Below, in pieces: positions 52,156-60,042 of a stretch of 64,000 nucleotides of DNA. This stretch comes from Acidimicrobiaceae bacterium (GTDB lineage: Bacteria > Actinomycetota > Acidimicrobiia > Acidimicrobiales > RAAP-2). The stretch covers positions 51,099-115,098 of the forward strand of contig DAIDKS010000024.1 of assembly GCA_027449885.1 (NCBI GenBank). Direction: 5' to 3'. A program made the translations under genes and the position numbers. A model generated the notes under the pieces. That model saw only the letters and a program-made list of their open reading frames with translations. It searched no databases and was not told the origin of the DNA. How positions within the stretch are numbered: position 1 is the first letter of the stretch; each line of letters begins with the position of its first letter.

Positions 52156-52932
52156 TCAACCTGCCCACCCGGCCAGTCGAAGCAGTGCACGTGCGTTGAA
52201 CTCTCCATCGCCATGCTCGATGCTCTCGCCGTACTTCTCGATGTACCTCTCGATCAAGATCTTGACGATCCGGACTTCACGGTCTCGAGATGCGATTGCC
52301 TTGAGCAGGACCTCCTGGCTGGTCTCCGGCTCCGTGACATCATGCGGCCACTGCTTCAGGCGCTCCACCTTGAGAACCTCCGCCCGAAGCGCGTAGACGT
52401 GCGCCCACAGCCGAGAGAGCGCTTCCTCGTGCTCGTTACGGTCCTTGTCTGACACATCGCCAAACGCGACGACTGGAGTATCTCCCGAGATCTCAAGTGG
52501 CGGTGGAGTAGCTCGCTCGCGGGGAACGTAGTTTTGACTATCGCGGTGCAGAAGCCACGCGACCTCCAAAATGACCTTCGGCTCGATGTTCTTTCGGAAG
52601 TGATCGGTGCTGAAACCCGCAGTGCGGGCTGCACGCTCGCGACGCAGAGTAAGCGATGCTCCACGGGATCCGAGGGCAATCCCGAACAACTCACTCGCGG
52701 CATCGCACAGCACGTCATCGGGATAGGTGGAAACCAACCTCCGTAGTAGGTCGTCGAGCGCTTTCACCCTGCTGAGCCGGTCGGAGGAATCAATCGAGCG
52801 TGCTACTACCCCTCTCAGTCCGAGCAGGTTGTCATCGTCGAAGGCGGGGCCGACTGGCAGTCCCGATGAGACGATACGCGTCAGTGAGTTGATGAGCTCC
52901 TTGATCGGAGGTGGCTTGCGTTGCACCTGCAT
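52156..52932 (-). CDS. Conserved actinobacterial protein of unknown function upstream of hsdM
   Basis: 258 aa, helical. It includes LLGLRGVVARSIDSSDRLSRVKALDDLLRRL, ASELFGIALGSRGASLTLRRERAA and FSTDHFRKNIEPKVILEVAWLLHRDS. This block (short ATP-site-less helical domain with an H-F-R-K helix) resembles a module common in actinobacterial hypothetical and conflict-associated proteins. The HFRK helix could contact DNA. It is on the same strand as the restriction operon but separated from it by 259 bp and a promoter. Regulator or accessory factor is a guess. Confidence 0.6.
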   Translation of the reverse strand: MQVQRKPPPIKELINSLTRIVSSGLPVGPAFDDDNLLGLRGVVARSIDSSDRLSRVKALDDLLRRLVSTYPDDVLCDAASELFGIALGSRGASLTLRRERAARTAGFSTDHFRKNIEPKVILEVAWLLHRDSQNYVPRERATPPPLEISGDTPVVAFGDVSDKDRNEHEEALSRLWAHVYALRAEVLKVERLKQWPHDVTEPETSQEVLLKAIASRDREVRIVKILIERYIEKYGESIEHGDGEFNARALLRLAGWAG

Positions 52933-53102
52933 GTGCTTGCGACCCCCTCGAACCGTCTTCCAGCGCTTACCAAGATAACCAGGAATTGTCCTGAAACGAG
53001 CCTAGAGAACATCCAGCTGAGCCAGCGAGCCTCTTTCTCGCGGAGGAAAACTCGCGATGCTGATGGTCAGAATCGGAGGCCTGCCGTGACAGGAGGTCAG
53101 AA
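52933..53102. promoter_or_regulatory. Divergent intergenic region between defence and mobility arms
   Basis: 170 bp separating the minus-strand 258-aa gene from the plus-strand mobility genes. It contains the dyad CAGGA-ATTG-TCCTG near 52980-52993 and a strong AGGAGG ribosome site before the ATG at 53103. Probably holds the promoters for both arms; I cannot pick a clear -35/-10 pair. Confidence 0.3.
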
Positions 53103-53441
53103 ATGGACACCGACTTGATCCCCATGACTGGTGGCGGAGGTCTTGTCAGTCGAGAGGCGCGCAACACGCTGCGAGCCGTCAATCGGCTGAAGTTCAGGGC
53201 AGCGGTACGCATCGCCGAGGTGGATGCGTCGACCGACGTGACGCTCGCCAAGGTCGACAACCTGACGATGGCTACGGGAACGGCGATGCAGCAGGTCGTT
53301 CGGGTCGCTCGAGTCCAACGCGAACTTGAGCAGCTGGCTCCCGAGGCTTCGGGACGGATCAACTTTCTGGCTGACGATCACCTCTTGGGCTGCGCAGAAC
53401 TCATGTCGGACCTGCGCCGTGAGCTACGGAGGAATCGGTGA
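53103..53441 (+). CDS. Hypothetical mobile-element protein
   Basis: 112 aa, soluble and helical, with SREARNTLRAVNRLKFRAAV and a C-terminal LMSDLRRELRRN. No family recognised. AGGAGG lies 7 nt before the ATG, and its stop overlaps the ATG of the next gene (TGATG). First gene of the mobility arm. Confidence 0.6.
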   Translation: MDTDLIPMTGGGGLVSREARNTLRAVNRLKFRAAVRIAEVDASTDVTLAKVDNLTMATGTAMQQVVRVARVQRELEQLAPEASGRINFLADDHLLGCAELMSDLRRELRRNR

Positions 53442-53656
53442 TGGCGACGCTCGCACTTATCGTCGCACTGGTGGCCCTGGCGATTGCTGCCTTATCTGTC
53501 CTCGCGGTCTTGACCTGGCGAAGCGACCTAGGACGACTTCACGATCTGGCGGAGAGGCTCGATATGGAGACGCGCCTGGAGTATCTGACGACCCAGACGC
53601 TCGGAGCGATGCGCGACGTGGCTCGCAGACACTTCCGTAGCGAGGATCGGACTTAG
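53441..53656 (+). CDS. Small single-pass membrane protein
   Basis: 71 aa: one hydrophobic helix at about 2-26 (ATLALIVALVALAIAALSVL) and an amphipathic charged tail (DLAERLDMETRLEYLTTQTL). Start ATG 53441 shares a base with the upstream stop, with GGAGG before it. Function unknown; such small membrane proteins are common in conjugative elements. Confidence 0.6.
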   Translation: MATLALIVALVALAIAALSVLAVLTWRSDLGRLHDLAERLDMETRLEYLTTQTLGAMRDVARRHFRSEDRT

Positions 53657-53673
53657 TCGTCGCGTTTCCTACA

Positions 53674-53690
53674 ACACCGTCTCACGGTGT
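53674..53690. other. Short perfect stem-loop
   Basis: ACACCGT-CTC-ACGGTGT, 18 nt after the stop of the small membrane protein gene. It has no T tract; may be a weak terminator or operator before the methyltransferase gene. Confidence 0.35.
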
Positions 53691-53861
53691 CGAACTCGGG
53701 GCATGCGAGGTGTTCGTCAACGAGGACGACGTCTCTGGTTCGAGGGTGCGCGTCGGTAACGAATATCACAGACCGGCCCCTTTAAAACGGGCACCAAGAG
53801 GCGGATAACTAAAGACAGAACGGCGCACTTGGCCGCTCACCTCAACGAAAGGAGGACGCTT

Positions 53862-54467
53862 ATGAATTCGAATCACAGATCGCAGAACTCATCGACCGAG
53901 AAGAAGTACTCGGTCATCCTGGCGGACCCACCCTGGGACGTCCAACAGAAGGGCGGCTATGGGGCGGAACGTCACTATCCGCTGATGACCATGGAGCGCA
54001 TCAAGGCTCTGCCGGTTGGCGAACTGGCCGCCGAGAACGCGCACCTCTGGCTCTGGGTCACCAACGCCACGCTGCGCGATGGCTACGACGTCATGGAGTC
54101 CTGGGGCTTCACACCCCGCTCACCCCTCACCTGGATCAAGCCCCGTTTCACCCTCGGCGTCTATCTCCGCAACGCGACCGAGCACCTGATTCTGGGCACC
54201 CGGGGTAAGGCCCCGGTCAAGTTCAAGAGTCAACCCACTTGGATGTTCGCGCCCTTGCAGGATCACTCGCACAAGCCTGAAGAGCAGTACGCCGTCATTG
54301 AAAGAGTCTCGGGCGAGGGACCTCGATTGGAGCTCTTTGCCCGGAGGCGCCAGCCGGGCTGGGACGTCTGGGGTAACGAGATTGCCTCCGACATCGACAT
54401 TCCCGGTTTCCCTGTTCCTCAGTGCTCACGTCAGGCCGGTCGTCGGCCGAGGAGGCGAGATGAGTGA
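53862..54467 (+). CDS. MT-A70 family N6-adenine methyltransferase
   Basis: 201 aa. The catalytic DPPW is at residues 22-25 (VILADPPWDV), followed by ERHYPLMTMERIKALPV, HLWLWVTNATLRDGYDVM and TEHLILGTRGKAPV, all MT-A70 features, ending with LELFARRRQPGWDVWGNE. It methylates adenine in DNA or RNA; on mobile elements such enzymes can protect from restriction. AAAGGAGG precedes ATG 53862, which decides against the earlier in-frame start. Its stop overlaps the next gene. Confidence 0.88.
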   Translation: MNSNHRSQNSSTEKKYSVILADPPWDVQQKGGYGAERHYPLMTMERIKALPVGELAAENAHLWLWVTNATLRDGYDVMESWGFTPRSPLTWIKPRFTLGVYLRNATEHLILGTRGKAPVKFKSQPTWMFAPLQDHSHKPEEQYAVIERVSGEGPRLELFARRRQPGWDVWGNEIASDIDIPGFPVPQCSRQAGRRPRRRDE

Positions 54468-54670
54468 TGTCGAACGACTCGCCGAACTCCCTACTTACTC
54501 GCGCATGGCGTGGAGCGCTCGTCCTGTGTGGGATCGCCGTGCTCCTCAACGTGACGGTCAGTCTCATCAGTCGAGTCTGGGTCGAGCTGGTCGTGGTGGT
54601 AACCGTTATCGCGCTGATCGCCGGAGCCATCGCCGCGCTCATCTCCTGGCGTCGGAGAAGCCAGTGGTGA
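54467..54670 (+). CDS. Small two-helix membrane protein
   Basis: 67 aa with two hydrophobic segments (about 14-33 and 39-60) and a basic C-terminus (SWRRRSQW). ATG 54467 overlaps the MT-A70 stop (TGATG), with GGAGG upstream. Unknown function; possibly part of a transfer channel. Confidence 0.6.
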   Translation: MSNDSPNSLLTRAWRGALVLCGIAVLLNVTVSLISRVWVELVVVVTVIALIAGAIAALISWRRRSQW

Positions 54671-54697
54671 CAGTCAGCGATCTCATAGGAGGCCGAG

Positions 54698-54889
54698 ATG
54701 GGTAGGCGACGAACGGGTAATCCTCGAGGTCGCCCCACCATTTCCAACGACTTTCACCTCGTCGTGGTGCCTCGAAGGACCACCGACCTACGCAGGCTCG
54801 GCGCAGCTCTCGTGGCGCTGTCACTTCACCGGACGGGTAATCACGAACAAGAAGCCACCGCAAAGGAGAGAATCGATGGGTCGGCGTAA
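54698..54889 (+). CDS. Small basic hypothetical protein
   Basis: 63 aa, N-terminal RRRTGNPRGRP and then LVVVPRRTTDLRRLGAALVA. TAGGAGG lies 6 nt before the ATG. It overlaps the start of the TraG-like gene by 14 nt. No family recognised. Confidence 0.5.
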   Translation: MGRRRTGNPRGRPTISNDFHLVVVPRRTTDLRRLGAALVALSLHRTGNHEQEATAKERIDGSA

Positions 54890-57053
54890 GTCCCCGGCCT
54901 GGGTGTGGCAGCAGGTGTGGTGGCCTCAGCCTCTTGATCCAGACCTGGCACTCGAATTCCTCGAGCGAGTCGTGGCTGATCGTTCCCTCGGGGTGGTGGC
55001 CCTCGAGGCCCGTGCGGCAATGGGACGAGTGAACTACGTCATTGGTTCTCTTGCCGGAAGTTCTCGAACCCTCCGTGAGTTGACCACATCGATGATTCCC
55101 GGCTCGCGCGTCAGCGAACTGGACCACGCGCCAAGGGCGTCGGTAGCGGTGTGCGCTCGGCTCAAGATCTCCCACCCGGCTCTGGCACTTAACACTGATC
55201 GCGTCACAGCAGTGAGTCGAGCCGTCCTCGCCGGACTCGCCACGGCCTCAGCTAAGGGAGAGGTGGTCGTCCTACAGGTAGTGGTCGGCTCTCGACGTTC
55301 ACCCACCTTCGTGCCCGCCGACGGACCGGATCCCACCCAACGCTGGTTTGACCTCGTTACTCGGGGCAAGCGGCCAGCCAGCACAGACGTTCGACACGCA
55401 CTTCGTCACCGAACAATGTTCCACTCGGCCCGCGTGACGGTTCGACTCGGCGCTTCAGCGGCCACGGCCGAGCGAACCCGGCTCCTGCTCACCTCCGTGT
55501 TAGGCGGTCTGCGAGTCGCTCAGTCCTCCGGAGTGCGGATCGCGGTGCAAAGGGAGACGCCCAGCCGCCTCACCTGGGCGTCGATGCCCTGGCGCTGGCC
55601 GCTGCTACTCGCCACGAAGGAGCTAGTCGAACTAGTGGGTTGGCCGCTGGATAAGGCGGGAACGTCGCCACTCCCTGGTCATCCGCCAATTCACCCGAAA
55701 GTGCTGGCACCGAGCGTTTCACTAACTCCGAGTACGCAGCCCTTCGCCGAGACCACCGCTCCCGGTTCGGAGGTTCAGGTCGCCATCGGGGCGCGCGACT
55801 CCCTTCAACACACTTGGCTGCTGGGCCCGACGGCCTCGGGTAAGTCGACCGCCATGTTGGCCATGATCCTCGACGCTGTGCGCAGCGGACGAGGAGTCCT
55901 AGTTATTGACCCTAAGAGCGATCTCGTCAACGACGTGCTGGCCCGGATTCCGCAGGACCGCGTTGATGACGTCGTCGTGATCGACCCGACCGATCCGCGT
56001 CCGGTGGGAATCAATCCGCTCCTGGGAAGTTCGCGCCACACGTCGCTGACGGCCGACTCGATCCTGGCCGTCTTTAGGCAACTAAGTGGAGACGCCTGGG
56101 GACCGCGCACCGAGGACGTCCTCATGAGCGCCCTGCTCACCCTGGCGCACCATCCAGGGGCCACGCTGCCGATGCTGCCCGCGCTGCTCACCGACGAACG
56201 GTTTCGGCGTTCTTTGAGCCAAAATCTTACGGATCAGGTGGGACTTGGCAGCTTCTGGGCGAGTTACGAGGCCATGAGTCCTCAGATGAGGGCCCAAGTG
56301 ATCGCGCCGACGCTAACGAGGCTTCGCCAGTTCCTTCTACGTCCGCAGCTTCGGGCCGTACTTGGCCAGTCCGAGCCCGGATTTAATCTCATCGACCTTT
56401 TTACGAAGCGGCGGATCGTCTTGGTCTCTCTCAACCGTGGCCAGATCGGCGCGGAGGGGGCCCGTTTGCTGGGCTCCTTAATCGTCGGTCAACTCTGGCC
56501 CCTGGTCCTTGCTCGAGCGGGGCTACCACCCGAGCGGCGACGAATCGTCAATGTCTACATCGACGAGGTCCAGGACTATCTGGCCCTGCCGACTGATCTC
56601 GAGGACGCTCTCAGCCAGGCCCGCAGCCTCGGGGTCGGGTTCACGCTGGCGCACCAGTATCGACACCAGCTTCCACCCGGACTGCGCTCGGCGGTTGATA
56701 CCAATGCACGTAACAAGGTGGTCTTCGGGCTCAACGCCGAGGACGCCGCCGAAGTAGCCAAGCAGGCCCCTCAACTCGAAGCGCAAGACTTCCTCTACCT
56801 CCCTCGCTTTGCGGTCTACGCGAACCTGATTCAAGACGGATCGGCGACGGGGTGGTTCTCCGCCCGGACACTTCCTCCGGAGGTCCCGGTGCGCGAGCCG
56901 ATTTCCTTGAGGGCCCGCTCCGCCAGTCTCTACGGGCGTGACGCGACCGTCGTGGAAGACGAACTGCGGGCTCACCACACGCAGCGCACGAAGGAGCACC
57001 GCGTCGACGACGGCCCGATTGGGCGACGACGGGCAAATGGAGGGTCACCGTGA
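54876..57053 (+). CDS. VirD4/TraG-type conjugative DNA-transfer ATPase
   Basis: 725 aa. Walker A GPTASGKS is at about 317-324, followed by GVLVIDPKSDLVNDVL; Walker B-like VNVYIDEVQDYL at about 559-570; then LGVGFTLAHQYRHQLP and NKVVFGLNAEDAAEVA, typical of type IV coupling proteins and TraM-like ATPases of actinobacterial elements. No clear N-terminal membrane helices are seen, unlike classical VirD4. AAAGGAGAG precedes ATG 54876. The stop overlaps a small ORF (GTGA). Confidence 0.82.
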   Translation: MGRRKSPAWVWQQVWWPQPLDPDLALEFLERVVADRSLGVVALEARAAMGRVNYVIGSLAGSSRTLRELTTSMIPGSRVSELDHAPRASVAVCARLKISHPALALNTDRVTAVSRAVLAGLATASAKGEVVVLQVVVGSRRSPTFVPADGPDPTQRWFDLVTRGKRPASTDVRHALRHRTMFHSARVTVRLGASAATAERTRLLLTSVLGGLRVAQSSGVRIAVQRETPSRLTWASMPWRWPLLLATKELVELVGWPLDKAGTSPLPGHPPIHPKVLAPSVSLTPSTQPFAETTAPGSEVQVAIGARDSLQHTWLLGPTASGKSTAMLAMILDAVRSGRGVLVIDPKSDLVNDVLARIPQDRVDDVVVIDPTDPRPVGINPLLGSSRHTSLTADSILAVFRQLSGDAWGPRTEDVLMSALLTLAHHPGATLPMLPALLTDERFRRSLSQNLTDQVGLGSFWASYEAMSPQMRAQVIAPTLTRLRQFLLRPQLRAVLGQSEPGFNLIDLFTKRRIVLVSLNRGQIGAEGARLLGSLIVGQLWPLVLARAGLPPERRRIVNVYIDEVQDYLALPTDLEDALSQARSLGVGFTLAHQYRHQLPPGLRSAVDTNARNKVVFGLNAEDAAEVAKQAPQLEAQDFLYLPRFAVYANLIQDGSATGWFSARTLPPEVPVREPISLRARSASLYGRDATVVEDELRAHHTQRTKEHRVDDGPIGRRRANGGSP

Positions 57054-57211
57054 ACTCCCATCAGATCGCTCGTCAGGTCGCGACGCTGAAATCCGGCCGT
57101 AGGGTCCGAGTTGTCGCCGAAAGGGCGCCAGGAGTGGACGAGACTCCGCTGACTGGTCAGCTGTTCTGTCTCCTCGTCAGTGAGGCCACCCCTTACGGAG
57201 GTCGGCGATGA
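57050..57211 (+). CDS. 53-aa ORF in the mobility operon
   Basis: GTG at 57050 overlaps the ATPase stop (GTGA) and its TGA overlaps the next ATG (ATGA at 57208-57211). The peptide reads SHQIARQVATLKSGRRVRVV then LTGQLFCLLVSEATPYGG. The perfect fit between two overlapping neighbours makes it likely to be translated. No family recognised. Confidence 0.55.
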   Translation: MNSHQIARQVATLKSGRRVRVVAERAPGVDETPLTGQLFCLLVSEATPYGGRR

Positions 57212-58038
57212 AAGCCCGAGTTATCGCAGAGCTGGAACACCTGCTGAGTGACCGAGACTGGCTCATTCTCAGTTCCGTGCAGGGATTCAGGTTCCTCACG
57301 ACTCGCCAGATCGCTCGTCAGCACTTCGGGAACGAGGCCGGACCCGCTCCGATTCCTCGAAACGCCAATCAGACTCTGTCGCGCCTTCGAGACCTCGGAC
57401 TGCTTTCGAACCTTGAGAGGCGAATTGGCGGCGTCCGAGCTGGGTCAGCGGGATTCGTCTGGCGGCTCACCGAACTTGGCGATCGGGCCCTTCACAGTCA
57501 CCTAGGACGTGAACGCCACTCACGGATGCGACCCTACGAGCCCAGTACGTCGTTTCTGGACCACACATTGGCGATCGCGGAAGTGGTCATCACCCTGCAA
57601 GAGATATCGCGAAGTGCTCACGTCAATCTTTCACACCTTCAATTGGAGCCCGAGTGCTGGCGGAGCTACGTGGGCCCCAGCGGCGAGACGCGGACGCTGA
57701 AGCCCGATGTGGCCGCGGTCACCGTGTCATCAGGCTTCGAGGACCACTGGTTCATCGAGGTGGACCGGGCGACGGAGCCCCCTAACCGCGTCATCAAGAA
57801 GTGCCTCCAGTACCAGGAGTACCGCGTCACCGGGCACGAACAGGCCCGTGTCGGCCTCTTCCCGGCCGTCGTGTGGGCGGTACCGAATGAGCGGCGACGA
57901 GATCAGGTGACGCGGAGGCTTCACAGCGAATCCGCCATTGACCCACGGCTGTTCTCGGTCGTGACGACCCCGGAATTCAAGGAGCTGGTCGAAAGTGGCG
58001 CGGCCCAGTTTCAGCGCCGTCGGGGAGAAGCGACATGA
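57208..58038 (+). CDS. Replication-relaxation family protein
   Basis: 276 aa. N-terminal winged-helix region: LSDRDWLILSSVQGFRFLTTRQIARQHFG and NQTLSRLRDLGLLSNLERRIGG. The C-terminal part has LKPDVAAV, WFIEVDRATEPPNRVIKKCLQYQEY, which resembles a nuclease-fold core (D...E-x-D). This is the Replic_Relax family of actinobacterial plasmids and integrative elements, thought to act in replication or DNA processing for transfer. It overlaps the recombinase reading frame at 58035. Confidence 0.85.
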   Translation: MKARVIAELEHLLSDRDWLILSSVQGFRFLTTRQIARQHFGNEAGPAPIPRNANQTLSRLRDLGLLSNLERRIGGVRAGSAGFVWRLTELGDRALHSHLGRERHSRMRPYEPSTSFLDHTLAIAEVVITLQEISRSAHVNLSHLQLEPECWRSYVGPSGETRTLKPDVAAVTVSSGFEDHWFIEVDRATEPPNRVIKKCLQYQEYRVTGHEQARVGLFPAVVWAVPNERRRDQVTRRLHSESAIDPRLFSVVTTPEFKELVESGAAQFQRRRGEAT

Positions 58039-58151
58039 GCGCCCGAAAGCCGAGGAGGTCGGGTATCCCGAGCCCGAATCCACTGATCAGACTGGACATT
58101 TCTGACGATCAGAGCGTAAATGAAAGCAACGTAAGCAAAGGAGACGTTGCG

Positions 58152-59903
58152 ATGAGCCCAGCCGTGGAAAGTCCAGCCGCCAATCCCGTAGAAGCATTTG
58201 CCAGTGCCCTTACCCCCAAGGTGGCGGTGAGCTACCTGCGAGTGTCGACGCGCGATCAAGCCCGGCGTGGCGGTGGCGACGACGAAGGCTTCTCCATTCC
58301 GGCCCAGCGCGAAGCTAATCGTCGAAAGGCCGCCAGCATGGGCGCGATGATCATCAAGGAGTTCGTCGATCGAGGAGCCTCGGCGCGTTCCGCCAATCGC
58401 CCAGAGCTGCAGCGCATGCTCGAGTACCTCGAAGATCACGACGTCGACTACGTCATCGTGCACAAGATCGACCGACTGGCCCGCAACCGGGCCGACGACG
58501 TCGAGATCATGAAGTCCCTGGAGTCCTCTGACGTACGGCTGGTGTCGACGACCGAGTCGATTGACCAGACGCCCTCAGGCATCCTCCTTCACGGGATCAT
58601 GTCGAGCATCGCCGAGTTCTACTCTCGAAACCTCGCGGCAGAAGTAGCCAAAGGAATGTCGCAGAAGGTTCGATCCGGCGGCACGGTAGGCCGAGCGCCT
58701 CTGGGATATCGCAATCACCGCACCGTCGATCCAGAGGGCCGAGAGATGCGAACCGTCATCGTCGACCCCGAGCGAGCACCGCTCATTCGAGAGGCATTCA
58801 ACTTGTACGCGAGCGGCGACTGGACGGTCGCCTCGCTCACTGATCACCTCGCCGGTCGCGGCTTGACGACGACTCCGTCTCCGAGGTTGCCCTCTAAACC
58901 GATCACCGAGGGACACCTGCACAAGATCCTGATCAACCCCTACTACAAGGGGCTGACCAAGTACCAGGGAGTTCATTATCCGGGTCGACACGAGGCACTT
59001 GTTGACGAGATCACCTGGCAGCGAGTGCAAGACGTCCTCGCGACCCACCTCAATGGTGAGAGGACCCGCAAGCACCCCCACTTCCTCAAGAGCACCGTCT
59101 ACTGCGGTCAGTGTGGAGAGCGCCTGATGGTCCAGAACTCGAAGTCCAAGACCGGTCTCGTCTACCCCTACTTCTACTGCACCGGACGCCACGCCAAGCG
59201 CACCAAGTGCACCCAGCGCTCCGTCCTCATCTACGAAGTCGAGAAGAAGATCGAGGACCACTACCGACGCATCCAACTCGATCCCACACTGCGAGTGGGT
59301 ATCGAGGCACTCGTTCGAGAAGAGTTTCAGCTCGCCCAGTCCAGGATGGAGGCAGTCCGAGCCGACTTGAAGCGCGAGAAGGACAAGTTCGAACGGCAGC
59401 GCGAGAAGCTCATGGAGGCGCACTACGCCGGAGCCATACCGGTTGATCTTCTCGGCCGCGAACAGGAGCGGATCAGTCGATCGCTGCGTGAGATTGAGAC
59501 ACGGATGGGAGCCACGTCGACCGAGTTCGAGAAGATTGAGCGAAACCTCGGACGGGCGCTCGATCTCGCGGGCGACTGCGGAGCAGCGTACGAACAAGCG
59601 CCGGATCACATCAAGCGAATGTTCAATCAGGCGTTCTTCGAGAAGATCTTCGTGATTCAGATTGACGAGAGTCTGGCCGACGTGAGGGTCGACGCCCAGC
59701 TGAGAGAGCCGTTCGATGTGCTGCTGGGCCCCGAACTACGGGCGGCGAGTCGGACGGTGACACCGGTTCCAGGAACGAAGAAGCCCGCTGGCACCACCGC
59801 CAACGGGCTTCCATCTACCACTTCCCAGACACCTCTTCAGGTGCAGGGTTTGAGTAACGCACTAATGGTGGGCGCTGAGGGACTCGAACCCCCGGCCTGC
59901 TGA
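58152..59903 (+). CDS. Large serine recombinase (integrase) of the element
   Basis: 583 aa. The resolvase domain has AVSYLRVSTRDQARRG with catalytic Ser32, HKIDRLARNRADD and the LLHGIMSSIAEFYSRNLAAEV region. A recombinase domain (GRAPLGYRNHRT, HKILINPYYKG), a zinc ribbon with CGQCGERL (Cys318, Cys321) and a coiled coil follow. AAGGAGA before ATG 58152 favours this start over ATG 58035, which overlaps the upstream stop. The reading frame ends inside the tRNA-Val gene, so the last 12 residues are antisense tRNA sequence. Confidence 0.9.
   Translation: MSPAVESPAANPVEAFASALTPKVAVSYLRVSTRDQARRGGGDDEGFSIPAQREANRRKAASMGAMIIKEFVDRGASARSANRPELQRMLEYLEDHDVDYVIVHKIDRLARNRADDVEIMKSLESSDVRLVSTTESIDQTPSGILLHGIMSSIAEFYSRNLAAEVAKGMSQKVRSGGTVGRAPLGYRNHRTVDPEGREMRTVIVDPERAPLIREAFNLYASGDWTVASLTDHLAGRGLTTTPSPRLPSKPITEGHLHKILINPYYKGLTKYQGVHYPGRHEALVDEITWQRVQDVLATHLNGERTRKHPHFLKSTVYCGQCGERLMVQNSKSKTGLVYPYFYCTGRHAKRTKCTQRSVLIYEVEKKIEDHYRRIQLDPTLRVGIEALVREEFQLAQSRMEAVRADLKREKDKFERQREKLMEAHYAGAIPVDLLGREQERISRSLREIETRMGATSTEFEKIERNLGRALDLAGDCGAAYEQAPDHIKRMFNQAFFEKIFVIQIDESLADVRVDAQLREPFDVLLGPELRAASRTVTPVPGTKKPAGTTANGLPSTTSQTPLQVQGLSNALMVGAEGLEPPAC
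59780..59811 (-). terminator. Terminator of tRNA-Val, antisense inside the recombinase gene
   Basis: GAAGCCCG (59780-59787) pairs with CGGGCTTC (59804-59811), extended by an inner TGGC/GCCA stem around ACCACC. Read on the minus strand, the hairpin is followed by TTCGTTCC. It is placed about 55 nt downstream of the tRNA 3' end and would end the tRNA transcript. Confidence 0.65.
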
Positions 59904-59942
59904 GTGTAAATCAGCTGCTCTAACCAACTGAGCTAAGCGCCC
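59866..59942 (-). tRNA. tRNA-Val (anticodon TAC)
   Basis: 77 nt including an encoded CCA (59868-59866). The acceptor stem is GGGCGCT (59942-59936) with AGCGCCC (59876-59870). The D-arm contains AGCTCAGTTGG, the anticodon arm GCTGA-TTTACAC-TCAGC gives anticodon TAC, and the T-loop is TTCGAGT. Reads GUA and related valine codons. It is the attachment site of the mobile element to its left. Confidence 0.95.
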
Positions 59943-60042
59943 GGGAGCGCCAGCCTACCGGTCCGGGCCAGCTCGCCGGAGTGGACGACCGGACGGCTCG
60001 TGGCTAAGTTGCGCACAGGGGAGCAGAACGACCGGAGGGCAT

